DNA of 64,000 nucleotides from JANQOH01 sp965201155 (GTDB lineage: Bacteria > Pseudomonadota > Alphaproteobacteria > UBA7887). The stretch is taken from positions 1,984,001-2,048,000 of the forward strand of contig OZ241752.1 of assembly GCA_965201155.1 (NCBI GenBank). The letters are read 5' to 3'. Position 1 is the first letter of the stretch. Each line of letters starts with the position of its first letter. The notes beneath the pieces are model-generated. The model made no database searches, had not been told where the DNA came from, and worked only from the letters and a program-made list of their open reading frames with translations. Below, in pieces: positions 52,401 through 59,251 of this stretch. The translations under genes were made by a program, and so were the position numbers.

Positions 52401-53815
52401 TGTGGAAGGAAGCGAGAATCGGTGAAGCTGACGAGAACCCTTGGGGCATCAGCTTCATGCAGATGTTCAACATGACCAGTGACTCGGGGCTTTTCCGCAC
52501 GCGTGAAGAGCTCTCTGGCGATGGATGGGAGCTCGACGGCAACGTTTTCGTGCGTGGCGAAGAGCGCTACTTGCCCCTGTACGAAGCTAAGCTGTTCCAT
52601 CAGTACGACCACCGGTTCGCGACGTTCGACGGCGTTTCCGAACGAGACATCCGGAATGGCCAGGCCCGGCCGATGACCGCAGACGAAAAACTGGACCCGG
52701 GAGCCGTCATCATTCCGCGATACTGGGTTCCGGAAAGAGAAGTGGCCGAAAAACTTGACATCGGCATTACGTCCACACAATCACTTGCCGAGCCGAGCCG
52801 AGCCGAGCCGAGCCGAGCCGAGCCGAGCCGAGCCGAGCCGAGCCGAGCCGAGCCGAGCCGAGCCGAGCCGAGCCGAGCCGAGCCGAGCCGAGCCGAGCCG
52901 AGCCGAGCCGAGCCGAGCCGAGCCGAGCCGAGCCGAGCCGACACTATCTCGCACTTCGACTCATTACACGAGCGACAGATCAGCGAACCGCGTTATCGGC
53001 TGTCCTCCCGACCTCGGCACTCGGGCACAAGGCGGTCACCATACGACCGGCGGGTGGCGGATGGCGTTGAGACTGATCACCACCGCCACAAATCGGCGAA
53101 CACTGATAGCATCTTTCTTGCCGCCGGTAGCGCTTGGCCACAAGGGGACGATAATCGAAACTATGGGTGGCTCCTCCCCTTCAGAAAGACAACGTGCTCA
53201 ACGAACGAGCGAACCAGCATTGCTTCGATCATTGGGAGGTCGGGAGTGAGTGATAAGGCTCCCTTGCTTCTCTTTCGCAGTGCCGATGCGGCAGCGCTGA
53301 TGATTGCGAGTATCAACAGCATGGTTCTGGACTTCGCTGCACGTACCGCAGTCGGTGGAACAGACCTCACGTATTTTATCATCAAACAGCTTCCAATGTT
53401 GCCGCCAGAAGCATTCTCGGAGAATTTCAGGAAGGGAATCACCTACGCGGATATTGTGATACCGCGAGTATTGGAGCTGACCTACACCGCGGAAGCCTTG
53501 AGAGATTTCGCCAGCGATCTCGGTTATCGCGGTCCGCCCTTCGCATGGGACGAGGAACGCCGCCATCGCCTCCGATGCGAACTCGATGCCATTTTTGCTC
53601 TCATGTACGGACTCGACCGTGCCGATCTGGAATGGATTCTCGATGCCCCACCACCGAGTGCGTCCTTTCCGCTGCTGAAACAGCGGGAGATGAAGCAGTT
53701 TGGTGAATATCGAACACGGCGCTACATCCTCCATGCTTACGATCAACTCAGACGCGGCGATATACCTCACGTGGAAAGTGAATGCGCCCCAGTATCGGAG
53801 GCTTACACGTCATGA
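49463..53815 (+). CDS. drmMI: Eco57I/PglX-type adenine methyltransferase, DISARM DrmMI-like, with phase-variable-looking repeat
   Basis: The 1,450-residue protein has motif I NVVDPACGSGHFLLAA (about 510), motif IV AVLGNPPWEV (about 765) and a C-terminal target-recognition region ending in GGTDLTYFIIKQLPMLPPEA. It would methylate host DNA to mark self. After PRYWVPEREVAEKL (about 1,095-1,108) the frame crosses roughly 31 AGCCG units read as (AEPSR)n, then about 70 residues of poor quality, before family sequence resumes at GWLLPFRKTTCSTNERT. In the present copy number the frame stays open to the normal C-terminus. A change of one unit would truncate the protein. The stop overlaps gmrSD as ATGA. 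Confidence 0.85.
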   Translation: MAGTRRNRGFTALKIEGGILPPEFLQAVAALEAPRQTGADYGLSKSLAIKEELARYWRIANDLHRCYAERRPRRDLRAPQVGIEEWLVPFLRSLLGYDDLTVAESVVREDRVFKLTHRACGGAVPLLLVTHEFDLDKADLRFGYDGRRQAPHGMMQEYLNAEDTALWGMVSNGSKLRILRDNASLTRPAYIEADLDLLFADELYPDFAALWLSAHSSRLRPVDDKPSSCIIEAWRKKAHETGERVRENLRDGVTDSLRRIGNGFLQHPSNAKLREALESGVLSPERYFQQLLRLVYRLLFLFAAEERNLLHAPEATDEQRIVFAEGYALSRLRDRALRRRHYDWNQDLWLGLQITFQALAMGAPGLGLPALGGLFRADQCPELDGAAIANKHLLEAVRNLAFFRSGRSLVRINYRDMDTEELGSVYESLLELRPVIDVDASPWTFAFTSDGNGERAKGSERKLTGSYYTPPALVNELVASTLDPVIAKTVASRPEDPRAAVLALNVVDPACGSGHFLLAAARRLATEIARIESDNKTVDEIARQHALREVARHCIYGVDLNPLAVELCKTALWMETIEPGKPLTFLDSHILRGDSLVGILDPEIMANGIPGDAYKPLTGDDKAVCRDLKKRNRQPKQEELFDQDAMLEVAVASVGLDAMPEDTLDDVERKRATWQDALRDQTRAREALRANLFVGTWFAPKTRETLETVPQTQDIDRLGRDEPQRRGVEQLVRRLAGEHNFFHWHLAFAEIMQDGGFDAVLGNPPWEVSQLNEKEYFATKAPRIANMAGVLRKDAIAQLQNTDPKLWRDYQSTSRGFNARNGFCRGGNRYSLSTYGKLNSYALFAETFMQLLNPQGRAGMIVPTGIATDHSTKAFFDHIVSRQRLVSLFDFENRAKVFPSIDSRIKFCLLSLSGEANHTPEAEFAFFLHQPEQLKEAERRFTLSADDFSLFNPNTRTCPMFRTRRDMEIARTMYERAGVLWKEARIGEADENPWGISFMQMFNMTSDSGLFRTREELSGDGWELDGNVFVRGEERYLPLYEAKLFHQYDHRFATFDGVSERDIRNGQARPMTADEKLDPGAVIIPRYWVPEREVAEKLDIGITSTQSLAEPSRAEPSRAEPSRAEPSRAEPSRAEPSRAEPSRAEPSRAEPSRAEPSRADTISHFDSLHERQISEPRYRLSSRPRHSGTRRSPYDRRVADGVETDHHRHKSANTDSIFLAAGSAWPQGDDNRNYGWLLPFRKTTCSTNERTSIASIIGRSGVSDKAPLLLFRSADAAALMIASINSMVLDFAARTAVGGTDLTYFIIKQLPMLPPEAFSENFRKGITYADIVIPRVLELTYTAEALRDFASDLGYRGPPFAWDEERRHRLRCELDAIFALMYGLDRADLEWILDAPPPSASFPLLKQREMKQFGEYRTRRYILHAYDQLRRGDIPHVESECAPVSEAYTS
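52787..52941 (+). repeat. Pentanucleotide tandem repeat, 30 full AGCCG units plus partial
   Basis: GCCG then thirty perfect AGCCG units (52791-52940) within the methyltransferase coding sequence. Five is not a multiple of three, so loss or gain of units shifts the frame. All three frames read the same pentapeptide cycle (S-R-A-E-P), so no frame stops inside the array. Confidence 0.97.
52942..53279 (+). repeat. Three divergent 113-bp tandem copies of a methyltransferase segment, each in a different frame
   Basis: Copy 1 (frame +2) reads YLALRLITRATDQRTALSAV, copy 2 (frame +1) WRMALRLITTATNRRTLIAS and copy 3 (frame 0, the open one) WLLPFRKTTCSTNERTSIAS. Equivalent codons start at 52954, 53067 and 53180, exactly 113 bp apart. 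Copy 1 ends in TGA near 53068 and copy 2 at 53247-53249; only copy 3 continues to the normal C-terminus. Confidence 0.8.
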
Positions 53816-55659
53816 AGGCTACCGAAGCCAACTTCCTTGAGTTCCTCAAGAGGTCACCTCAGTTTGTTATCCCGATCTACCAGCGCACTTACAGTTGGGC
53901 GGAAAGAGAATGCCGCCAGCTCTGGAACGACATCCTGCGGAGTGGTAGCAGCGACGATGTCACGGCCCATTTCACCGGCTCCATAGTATACATCGAGGAA
54001 GGCCTCTATCAGGTTTCCAGCCAGTCCTCCCTGCTCGTCATCGACGGCCAGCAGCGCCTCACCACCGTCATGCTAATTCTTGAAGCCCTAGCAAGGCGAG
54101 TGAACGGTACAGAGCCGGTCGATGGCTTTTCCGCAAAGAAGCTGCGTAGTTACTATCTCCTCAATCCCTTGGAGGAGGGGGAGCGCCGCTTTAAGTTGCT
54201 GCTGACACAGACTGACAAGAACAGCTTGCTTGCGCTCGTGCAGCAACAAACCCCGCCGGACCAGTCCTCTTTTCGTATCGACGCAAATTTTGCCTTTTTC
54301 GAGGACAATATGCGAGATCTAGAAATCGCGAAGATCGTGCAGCTATGCAAAGGGCTGGCCAAGCTCACGGTCGTCGATGTCGCGCTCAGCCGCGATCATG
54401 ACAACCCCCAGCTAATTTTCGAGAGCATGAATTCAACTGGCCGTGAGCTCAGTCAGGCGGATCTTGTCCGCAACTTCATTCTGATGGGCCTTGAAACCGC
54501 TCAGCAGAAGCGCCTTTACGAGGAACATTGGCGACCGATGGAGATTGCCTTTGGCCAAGAGGCCTACGGTGCGCATTTCGACGGTTTCATGCGGCACTAC
54601 TTGACGCACAAGACCGGTGATATCCCTAACGTGCGTGCAGTTTACGAGGCCTTTAAACGCTACGCGCACGCTCCAGGAGTGGAGGCAGATGGTGTGGATG
54701 CCCTGGTCGCTGATGTACACACCTATGCGGTCTATTGCTGCGCGATGGCACTCGACAAGGAACATGACTATGCGCTAGCACTGGCGTTTAAGGATCTCCG
54801 AGAATTGAAGGTCGACGTGGCATTTCCATTCCTGTTGGAGCTATACAACGACTATGCACATGAGCGGCTCCAGAAAGCCGACTTTGTTCAGGCTGTTCGG
54901 CTGATTGAGGCCTATGTGTTTCGGCGGGCAGTCTGTGACGTTCCTACCAACTCGCACAACAAGACCTTTGCCACGTTCGGGCGGGCATTACAGAAGGACC
55001 GTTACATTCACAGCATTCAAGCTCATTTCCTGAACCTTCCATCGTACAGGCGGTTCCCTAGCGATCAAGAATTCAAGGACGAATTGTCGACGCGCGACCT
55101 CTATAACTTTTCACGCCACAGCTACTGGCTGCGACGTCTCGAAAACCACGATCGCAAGGAACGCGTGCCGGTAGACGAATACACTATTGAACATATCATG
55201 CCCCAGAACAAGAACTTATCGTCCGAGTGGCGCGAGGCGCTCGGCTCGGATTGGCAGCGGGTGCACGAGAAATGGTTGCATACTTTGGGAAACTTGTCCC
55301 TGACTGGCTACAACGCCGAGTATAGTGACAGATCCTTCACTGAAAAGCGCGACATGCCAGGTGGTTTCAAGGAGAGCCCGCTGAGGCTGAATAATAGGCT
55401 GGGTACGTTGGATGGCTGGAACGAAGATGCTATCCAGCAACGCGCTGGACAGCTGGCCGCACTCGCCGCGCAAGTCTGGGCGCCACCCGAGTTGTCGTCC
55501 GATGTACTTGCGAGCTTCGAGGCTGGAATGGAACCGTCCGGTGGCTATACCTTTGATGACCACCTGAATCTGAGCGCTGGCAGCCCCATGCGGCCGTTGT
55601 TCGACGCACTTCGGAGGGATGTGTTGGCACTGGACCCCGGGTTCGCGAGGAAATTCTGA
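53812..55659 (+). CDS. gmrSD: GmrSD-type modification-dependent endonuclease (DUF262-DUF1524), C-terminus frameshifted
   Basis: The 615-residue protein has an N-terminal DUF262 domain (VIPIYQRTYSW, LLVIDGQQRLTTVML) of the GmrS nucleotide-binding type and a DUF1524 HNH domain (YTIEHIMPQNKNL, LHTLGNLSLTGYN) of the GmrD type. Such single-chain type IV enzymes cut modified phage DNA. The ATG at 53812 overlaps the methyltransferase stop. It ends FARKF because one base seems missing near 55638; a DUF5655-like tail continues in the next frame. The two catalytic domains are unaffected. Confidence 0.88.
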   Translation: MKATEANFLEFLKRSPQFVIPIYQRTYSWAERECRQLWNDILRSGSSDDVTAHFTGSIVYIEEGLYQVSSQSSLLVIDGQQRLTTVMLILEALARRVNGTEPVDGFSAKKLRSYYLLNPLEEGERRFKLLLTQTDKNSLLALVQQQTPPDQSSFRIDANFAFFEDNMRDLEIAKIVQLCKGLAKLTVVDVALSRDHDNPQLIFESMNSTGRELSQADLVRNFILMGLETAQQKRLYEEHWRPMEIAFGQEAYGAHFDGFMRHYLTHKTGDIPNVRAVYEAFKRYAHAPGVEADGVDALVADVHTYAVYCCAMALDKEHDYALALAFKDLRELKVDVAFPFLLELYNDYAHERLQKADFVQAVRLIEAYVFRRAVCDVPTNSHNKTFATFGRALQKDRYIHSIQAHFLNLPSYRRFPSDQEFKDELSTRDLYNFSRHSYWLRRLENHDRKERVPVDEYTIEHIMPQNKNLSSEWREALGSDWQRVHEKWLHTLGNLSLTGYNAEYSDRSFTEKRDMPGGFKESPLRLNNRLGTLDGWNEDAIQQRAGQLAALAAQVWAPPELSSDVLASFEAGMEPSGGYTFDDHLNLSAGSPMRPLFDALRRDVLALDPGFARKF

Positions 55660-55922
55660 AGCTGTACGTCGCCTACAAGGCGGAAACCAACTTCGTGGAC
55701 GTACAGGCTCTAAAGAGCAGACTGCGGTTGACGCTCAATTTGAGGTTCCATCAATTGCACGACCCTAGGGGCTTGGCCAAGGACGTGACCAACCTCGGCC
55801 GGTGGGGCAATGGTGATGCTGAAGTCAACTGGAATGAGTTGGACGATCTGCCCTACGTCATGGGTCTCGTGCGTCAGGCCTTTGAGATGCAGATGGGCAA
55901 CGGGACGGTAGAAGAAATAAGG
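55641..55922 (+). pseudogene. Out-of-frame DUF5655-like C-terminal domain of gmrSD
   Basis: In the frame starting at 55641 the sequence reads VREEILKLYVAYKAETNFVD and later DVTNLGRWGNGDAEVNWNEL, the DUF5655 domain that usually ends GmrSD proteins. It belongs to the gene above, separated by a one-base loss in the CCCCGGG run at about 55634-55640. An IS begins right after it. Confidence 0.8.
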
Positions 55923-56979
55923 GAGGCTCTCAAAATCGCCTACTTTTCTCATTTATGTTGTATAATCCGGGTTGTTGTCTCGGGAGGCGGATTTGATGGA
56001 CATGCCGGGTTTTTTCGATCTTGAAGAACGGTTCGCAAAGCTTGACGGATTGGGCGATCCGTTGGCGAAGCTGTCCGGTTCTGTGAACTGGGAAGGGTTT
56101 CGCCCGGCGCTGGACGCGGCACTGTCGAAGCCGCGCAAGAGCCGCAAGAGCAATGCCGGTCGCAGGGAATACGACCGGGTTCTCATGTTCCGGGTTCTGG
56201 TCTTGCAGCAAATGTACAACCTGAACGACGACCAGACGGAGTTCCAGATCCGGGACCGCTATTCGTTCGCCCGGTTCCTGGGGCTGCATCCCGAGGATAC
56301 GGTGCCCGATGCAAAGACCATCTGGCGGTTTCGGGAGAACCTGAAACTCGCGGAGGCGTTTGACAGCCTGTTTTCGGAACTGTCCTCGCAGATCGAGGGC
56401 CAGGGCTATGTGGCGCGCAGGGGACAGATCGTGGATGCGAGCTTTGTGAAGGCGCCGCGTCAACGCAACAGCCGCGACGAGAACGCACAGGTGAAGGCGG
56501 GGAAGGTTCCGTCCGAATGGTCGCAGAAGAAGCGCCGTCACAAGGACACCGACGCACGCTGGACGCGCAAGAGAAATGAAACCCATTACGGATACAAGAA
56601 CCACATCAGCGTGGACCGTGCGTATCGTCTTGTCCGTCGCTGGGAGGCGAGCGATGCGGCGTGTCACGACAGCAAGATGTTCGAACAGGTGCTTGATGAG
56701 ACGAATACCAGTGGCGCCGTCTGGGCCGACAGTGCCTACAGCAGTCGCCACCATGAGGCGTTGCTGGCCGAACGAGGCTGGCGCAGCCACATTCACCGCA
56801 AGGGACATCGCAACCGCCCCTTGCCTGTGCGCTCCCAGGAAGCCAACCGCAAGCGTTCGAAGGTGCGCGCGGTCGTCGAACATGTCTTTGCTCAACACGA
56901 AGCGATGGGCGGCAAGCGGGTCAGGACTATCGGCATGGTCCGGGCACGCTTCAAGATCGGCATGATGAACTTGGTGTAC

Positions 56980-58586
56980 CCGCATTATTCATGACGGTAG
57001 AATTAGTTGTCGTACAGGCGAGTTTTTTCGCCCGGGTTTACGGGTTTTGCGTGGCTGATTTGTCTTGGTTGGGGGTTGGGGGTTGGTGTTTGGGGCTGAT
57101 CTGCGGCACTTGCCGCGTTGGTCAAGGCCCTTGAGCGGCAAGGCGTTGGAGCATGATCGCGAGCATCGGCTGGTTTGGCGTGTGCTGCGGCATTGAGAGG
57201 GTGATACGGGATTTCCGCTGCTGAACCCGCACCGCGACTTTCAGGAATGTGGTGCGAATTGTATGGAATGTGGCGGTTCGCCAACGCGAGCGCCGTGATG
57301 CCGCGCTTCTGAGTTGCCAGAGCAGCCAGTAGGCTGCGGTGTGGAGGAACAGGCGGCACTGGTTGGCTTCCCAGCGATGGCATGAAGTGCGGTCGGACTG
57401 GGTGTAACGCTTGTGCTCCTTGATCATGTTCTCCATACGCCCGCGGACACAATAGACCTTCTTGTAGAGCCAGGCGGCGCGGCCTGTGAGATTGGTGACG
57501 ATGAAGCGGGTGCACACGCCGTGCTTGATGGATGCCTCGACGCGGGCGATGATGCGGCGCGGCCTTGACCAGCTCTGGGCGGCATAGCTGGCCTGGTAGC
57601 AGCGGCGCAGGGTCTTCTCGCCGCTTCGGGCGCGGCGGACAGCGGTATCTTCACCCCAGGGCCGGGCGATGTCGTGCAGGCGCGCATTGCCGGGTAATCC
57701 GAACATGTAGGGGCAGTTCCTCTGTTCGAGCAGGTCCATGACCTCCGGCGTCCCATAATGCCCATCGCCACGCACCATGATCTCTGTTCGTGGCCACAGG
57801 GTGCGAATGCGTTGGATGACAAAGCGCAGCACGCGCACCGCCTCGACACCGGAAGGCCGCTTGCCCGGTCGCAGGACACAGGCAACCGGTTTGCCGCTCC
57901 GCGCTTCGTAGATGTGGATCGGTTGCAGGCACCGCCCGCCCGCATGGGTGCTGAACAAGGACAGTTGTTGAGCGCCATAAGTGCGGTCGATTATGTCGTC
58001 GATGTCCAGCACGATGCGTTTCGGCACAGTGCGGTAGCTGTCGCAGAACAGGTCGATGAAGCGCTGCCCCATGCGCACCAGCGCGCGCCAATCGGGCAGG
58101 TTCTCAAACCGCGACAGGGTGGGTTGCGATGGCAGGCCGATCTCCGCCTCAGGCAGGCGCTCGCAGGCAATCTTGAGAGCCGGGTCGTGACGCAGCGCAT
58201 CAAGGTCGTTGCAGTCTTCGTAGCCGCACGCAATGGCCATCATACGGGCCCGGATCATGGTGGCGTAATCGTGCCGGGTGCGCTCTGCGCGTCTTCGGTC
58301 GACAACGCACGACGCCATCAAGTTGGCGATGCCGAGCTTGCGTTCGATTTCACGCAGTATCAGCGCACCGCCGTTCGAAGACATGGCCCCGGCATCGAAC
58401 CGGAGGTGAAGCGAGCGACCTGTCAAGGGTGACAAACCGGGGAGAAACGGCGTATGATCGGACATGGCGGGCGGGGGTTTCTGCGGTGTTGGCGTTATGG
58501 GCAGTTCGCATACCTATTCATACGCCGTTTCAATACCTTAGTCCACGCCCGCCAACCCATATAAATCCTCAACGTGAATTATTCGG
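56980..58586 (-). mobile_element. IS1380-family insertion sequence (1,607 bp)
   Basis: GTGTAC is duplicated at 56974-56979 and 58587-58592. Ends CCGCATTATTCATG (left) and CCGAATAATTCACG (right, reversed) are imperfect inverted repeats. Family members usually give 4-5 bp duplications; part of the 6 bp may be chance. Confidence 0.82.
57122..58465 (-). CDS. IS1380-family transposase
   Basis: The 447-residue DDE transposase starts MSDHTPFLPGLSPLTGRSLH. Catalytic blocks are VLDIDDIIDRTYG, MVRGDGHYGTPEVMD and VRGRMENMIKEHK, the usual IS1380 D-D-E arrangement. Length equals the family norm. It is probably functional. Confidence 0.92.
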   Translation of the reverse strand: MSDHTPFLPGLSPLTGRSLHLRFDAGAMSSNGGALILREIERKLGIANLMASCVVDRRRAERTRHDYATMIRARMMAIACGYEDCNDLDALRHDPALKIACERLPEAEIGLPSQPTLSRFENLPDWRALVRMGQRFIDLFCDSYRTVPKRIVLDIDDIIDRTYGAQQLSLFSTHAGGRCLQPIHIYEARSGKPVACVLRPGKRPSGVEAVRVLRFVIQRIRTLWPRTEIMVRGDGHYGTPEVMDLLEQRNCPYMFGLPGNARLHDIARPWGEDTAVRRARSGEKTLRRCYQASYAAQSWSRPRRIIARVEASIKHGVCTRFIVTNLTGRAAWLYKKVYCVRGRMENMIKEHKRYTQSDRTSCHRWEANQCRLFLHTAAYWLLWQLRSAASRRSRWRTATFHTIRTTFLKVAVRVQQRKSRITLSMPQHTPNQPMLAIMLQRLAAQGP

Positions 58587-58832
58587 GTGTACAACCTGCG
58601 CCGGCTTGTCTGGCTGCGGGCGAACCACCGGCCCCTCTGCGGCGACAGGGTTCAATAGAATGCCGAACACGGGGGCCTATGTGCCCTGTGAACCGTTTCA
58701 GGCTCTCCAACCGCTGTCGGGAACCGTTTTCCCCACCTGATCCGTAGTTCCACCGACTGTTTCATCCCCACAAAACCGACAAATCAACCAAGGAAAACAA
58801 GAAATCAAATTACGAGAGCCTCCCATAATCTG

Positions 58833-59180
58833 ATGGCGAATGTCGAAGCGCTTTGGTCGATGGAGTTCGACAGCGATACCGGAATTGCTGGCCGCGGAAT
58901 AGTGGTATTTGAAACCGGTCGCGTTTTTGGCGGCGACAACGGTTGGCATTATATTGGAAATTATGAAGTAAGGGATAGGAAGATTGAAGGATATATTTGC
59001 GTCAAGAGTGATGGTGTCGAATTGGCTACGATATTTGGCCATATTCCCGGAGAGTCTCTCGAAATCGATCTGGTTGGCGGTTTTGAGGATGGTGACACGA
59101 TCAGACGTGCCGGTACAGTCGTAGGAATTTCGGAAAGAACAATGAAGGCGATTTTCAAGCGTTTAGGGGATCTACCCTAA
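58833..59180 (+). CDS. GrlR-like small regulatory protein
   Basis: The 115-residue protein reads LWSMEFDSDTGIAGRGIVVF, then GRVFGGDNGWHYIGNYEV, close to the GrlR fold pattern (short beta-barrel, GGD-GY motif). GrlR was described as a negative regulator of type III secretion in pathogenic E. coli, but wide-spread relatives have unknown roles. Only a weak ribosome site lies upstream. It is more AT-rich than its neighbours, suggesting separate origin. Confidence 0.6.
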   Translation: MANVEALWSMEFDSDTGIAGRGIVVFETGRVFGGDNGWHYIGNYEVRDRKIEGYICVKSDGVELATIFGHIPGESLEIDLVGGFEDGDTIRRAGTVVGISERTMKAIFKRLGDLP

Positions 59181-59251
59181 GCGACCTGTGTGGGTGCCCG
59201 AACGTGATCAAGGATGGAGATGACGGCGTCTTCTGACAGGAGCCACCGCGC

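Larger units (their letters stand above)
55996..58658 (+). pseudogene. IS5-family transposase interrupted by IS1380-family element
   Basis: Residues 1-328 (MDMPGFFDLEERFAKLDG to FKIGMMNLVY) carry DDE-type blocks IVDASFVKAP, VWADSAYSS and VVEHVFAQHE. The gene breaks at 56979 and the missing end NLRRLVWLRANHRP resumes at 58593 and stops at 58658. Read across the insertion the gene gives YPHYS and stops, losing about 21 native residues. GGGAGG precedes the ATG at 55996. Confidence 0.85.
55923..58707 (+). mobile_element. IS5-family element split by an IS1380-family element
   Basis: An IS5-type transposase gene is broken by a second IS; flanks rejoin to a full gene. Probable terminal repeats are GAGGCTCTCAAAATCG at 55923 and the complement of CCGTTTCAGGCTCTC ending at about 58707, an imperfect match. 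I could not identify a target duplication, so ends are approximate. Confidence 0.65.

Noticed and set aside
52600..52944. Minus-strand frame rich in RLGSA repeats
   Set aside because: It is only the complement of the AGCCG array.
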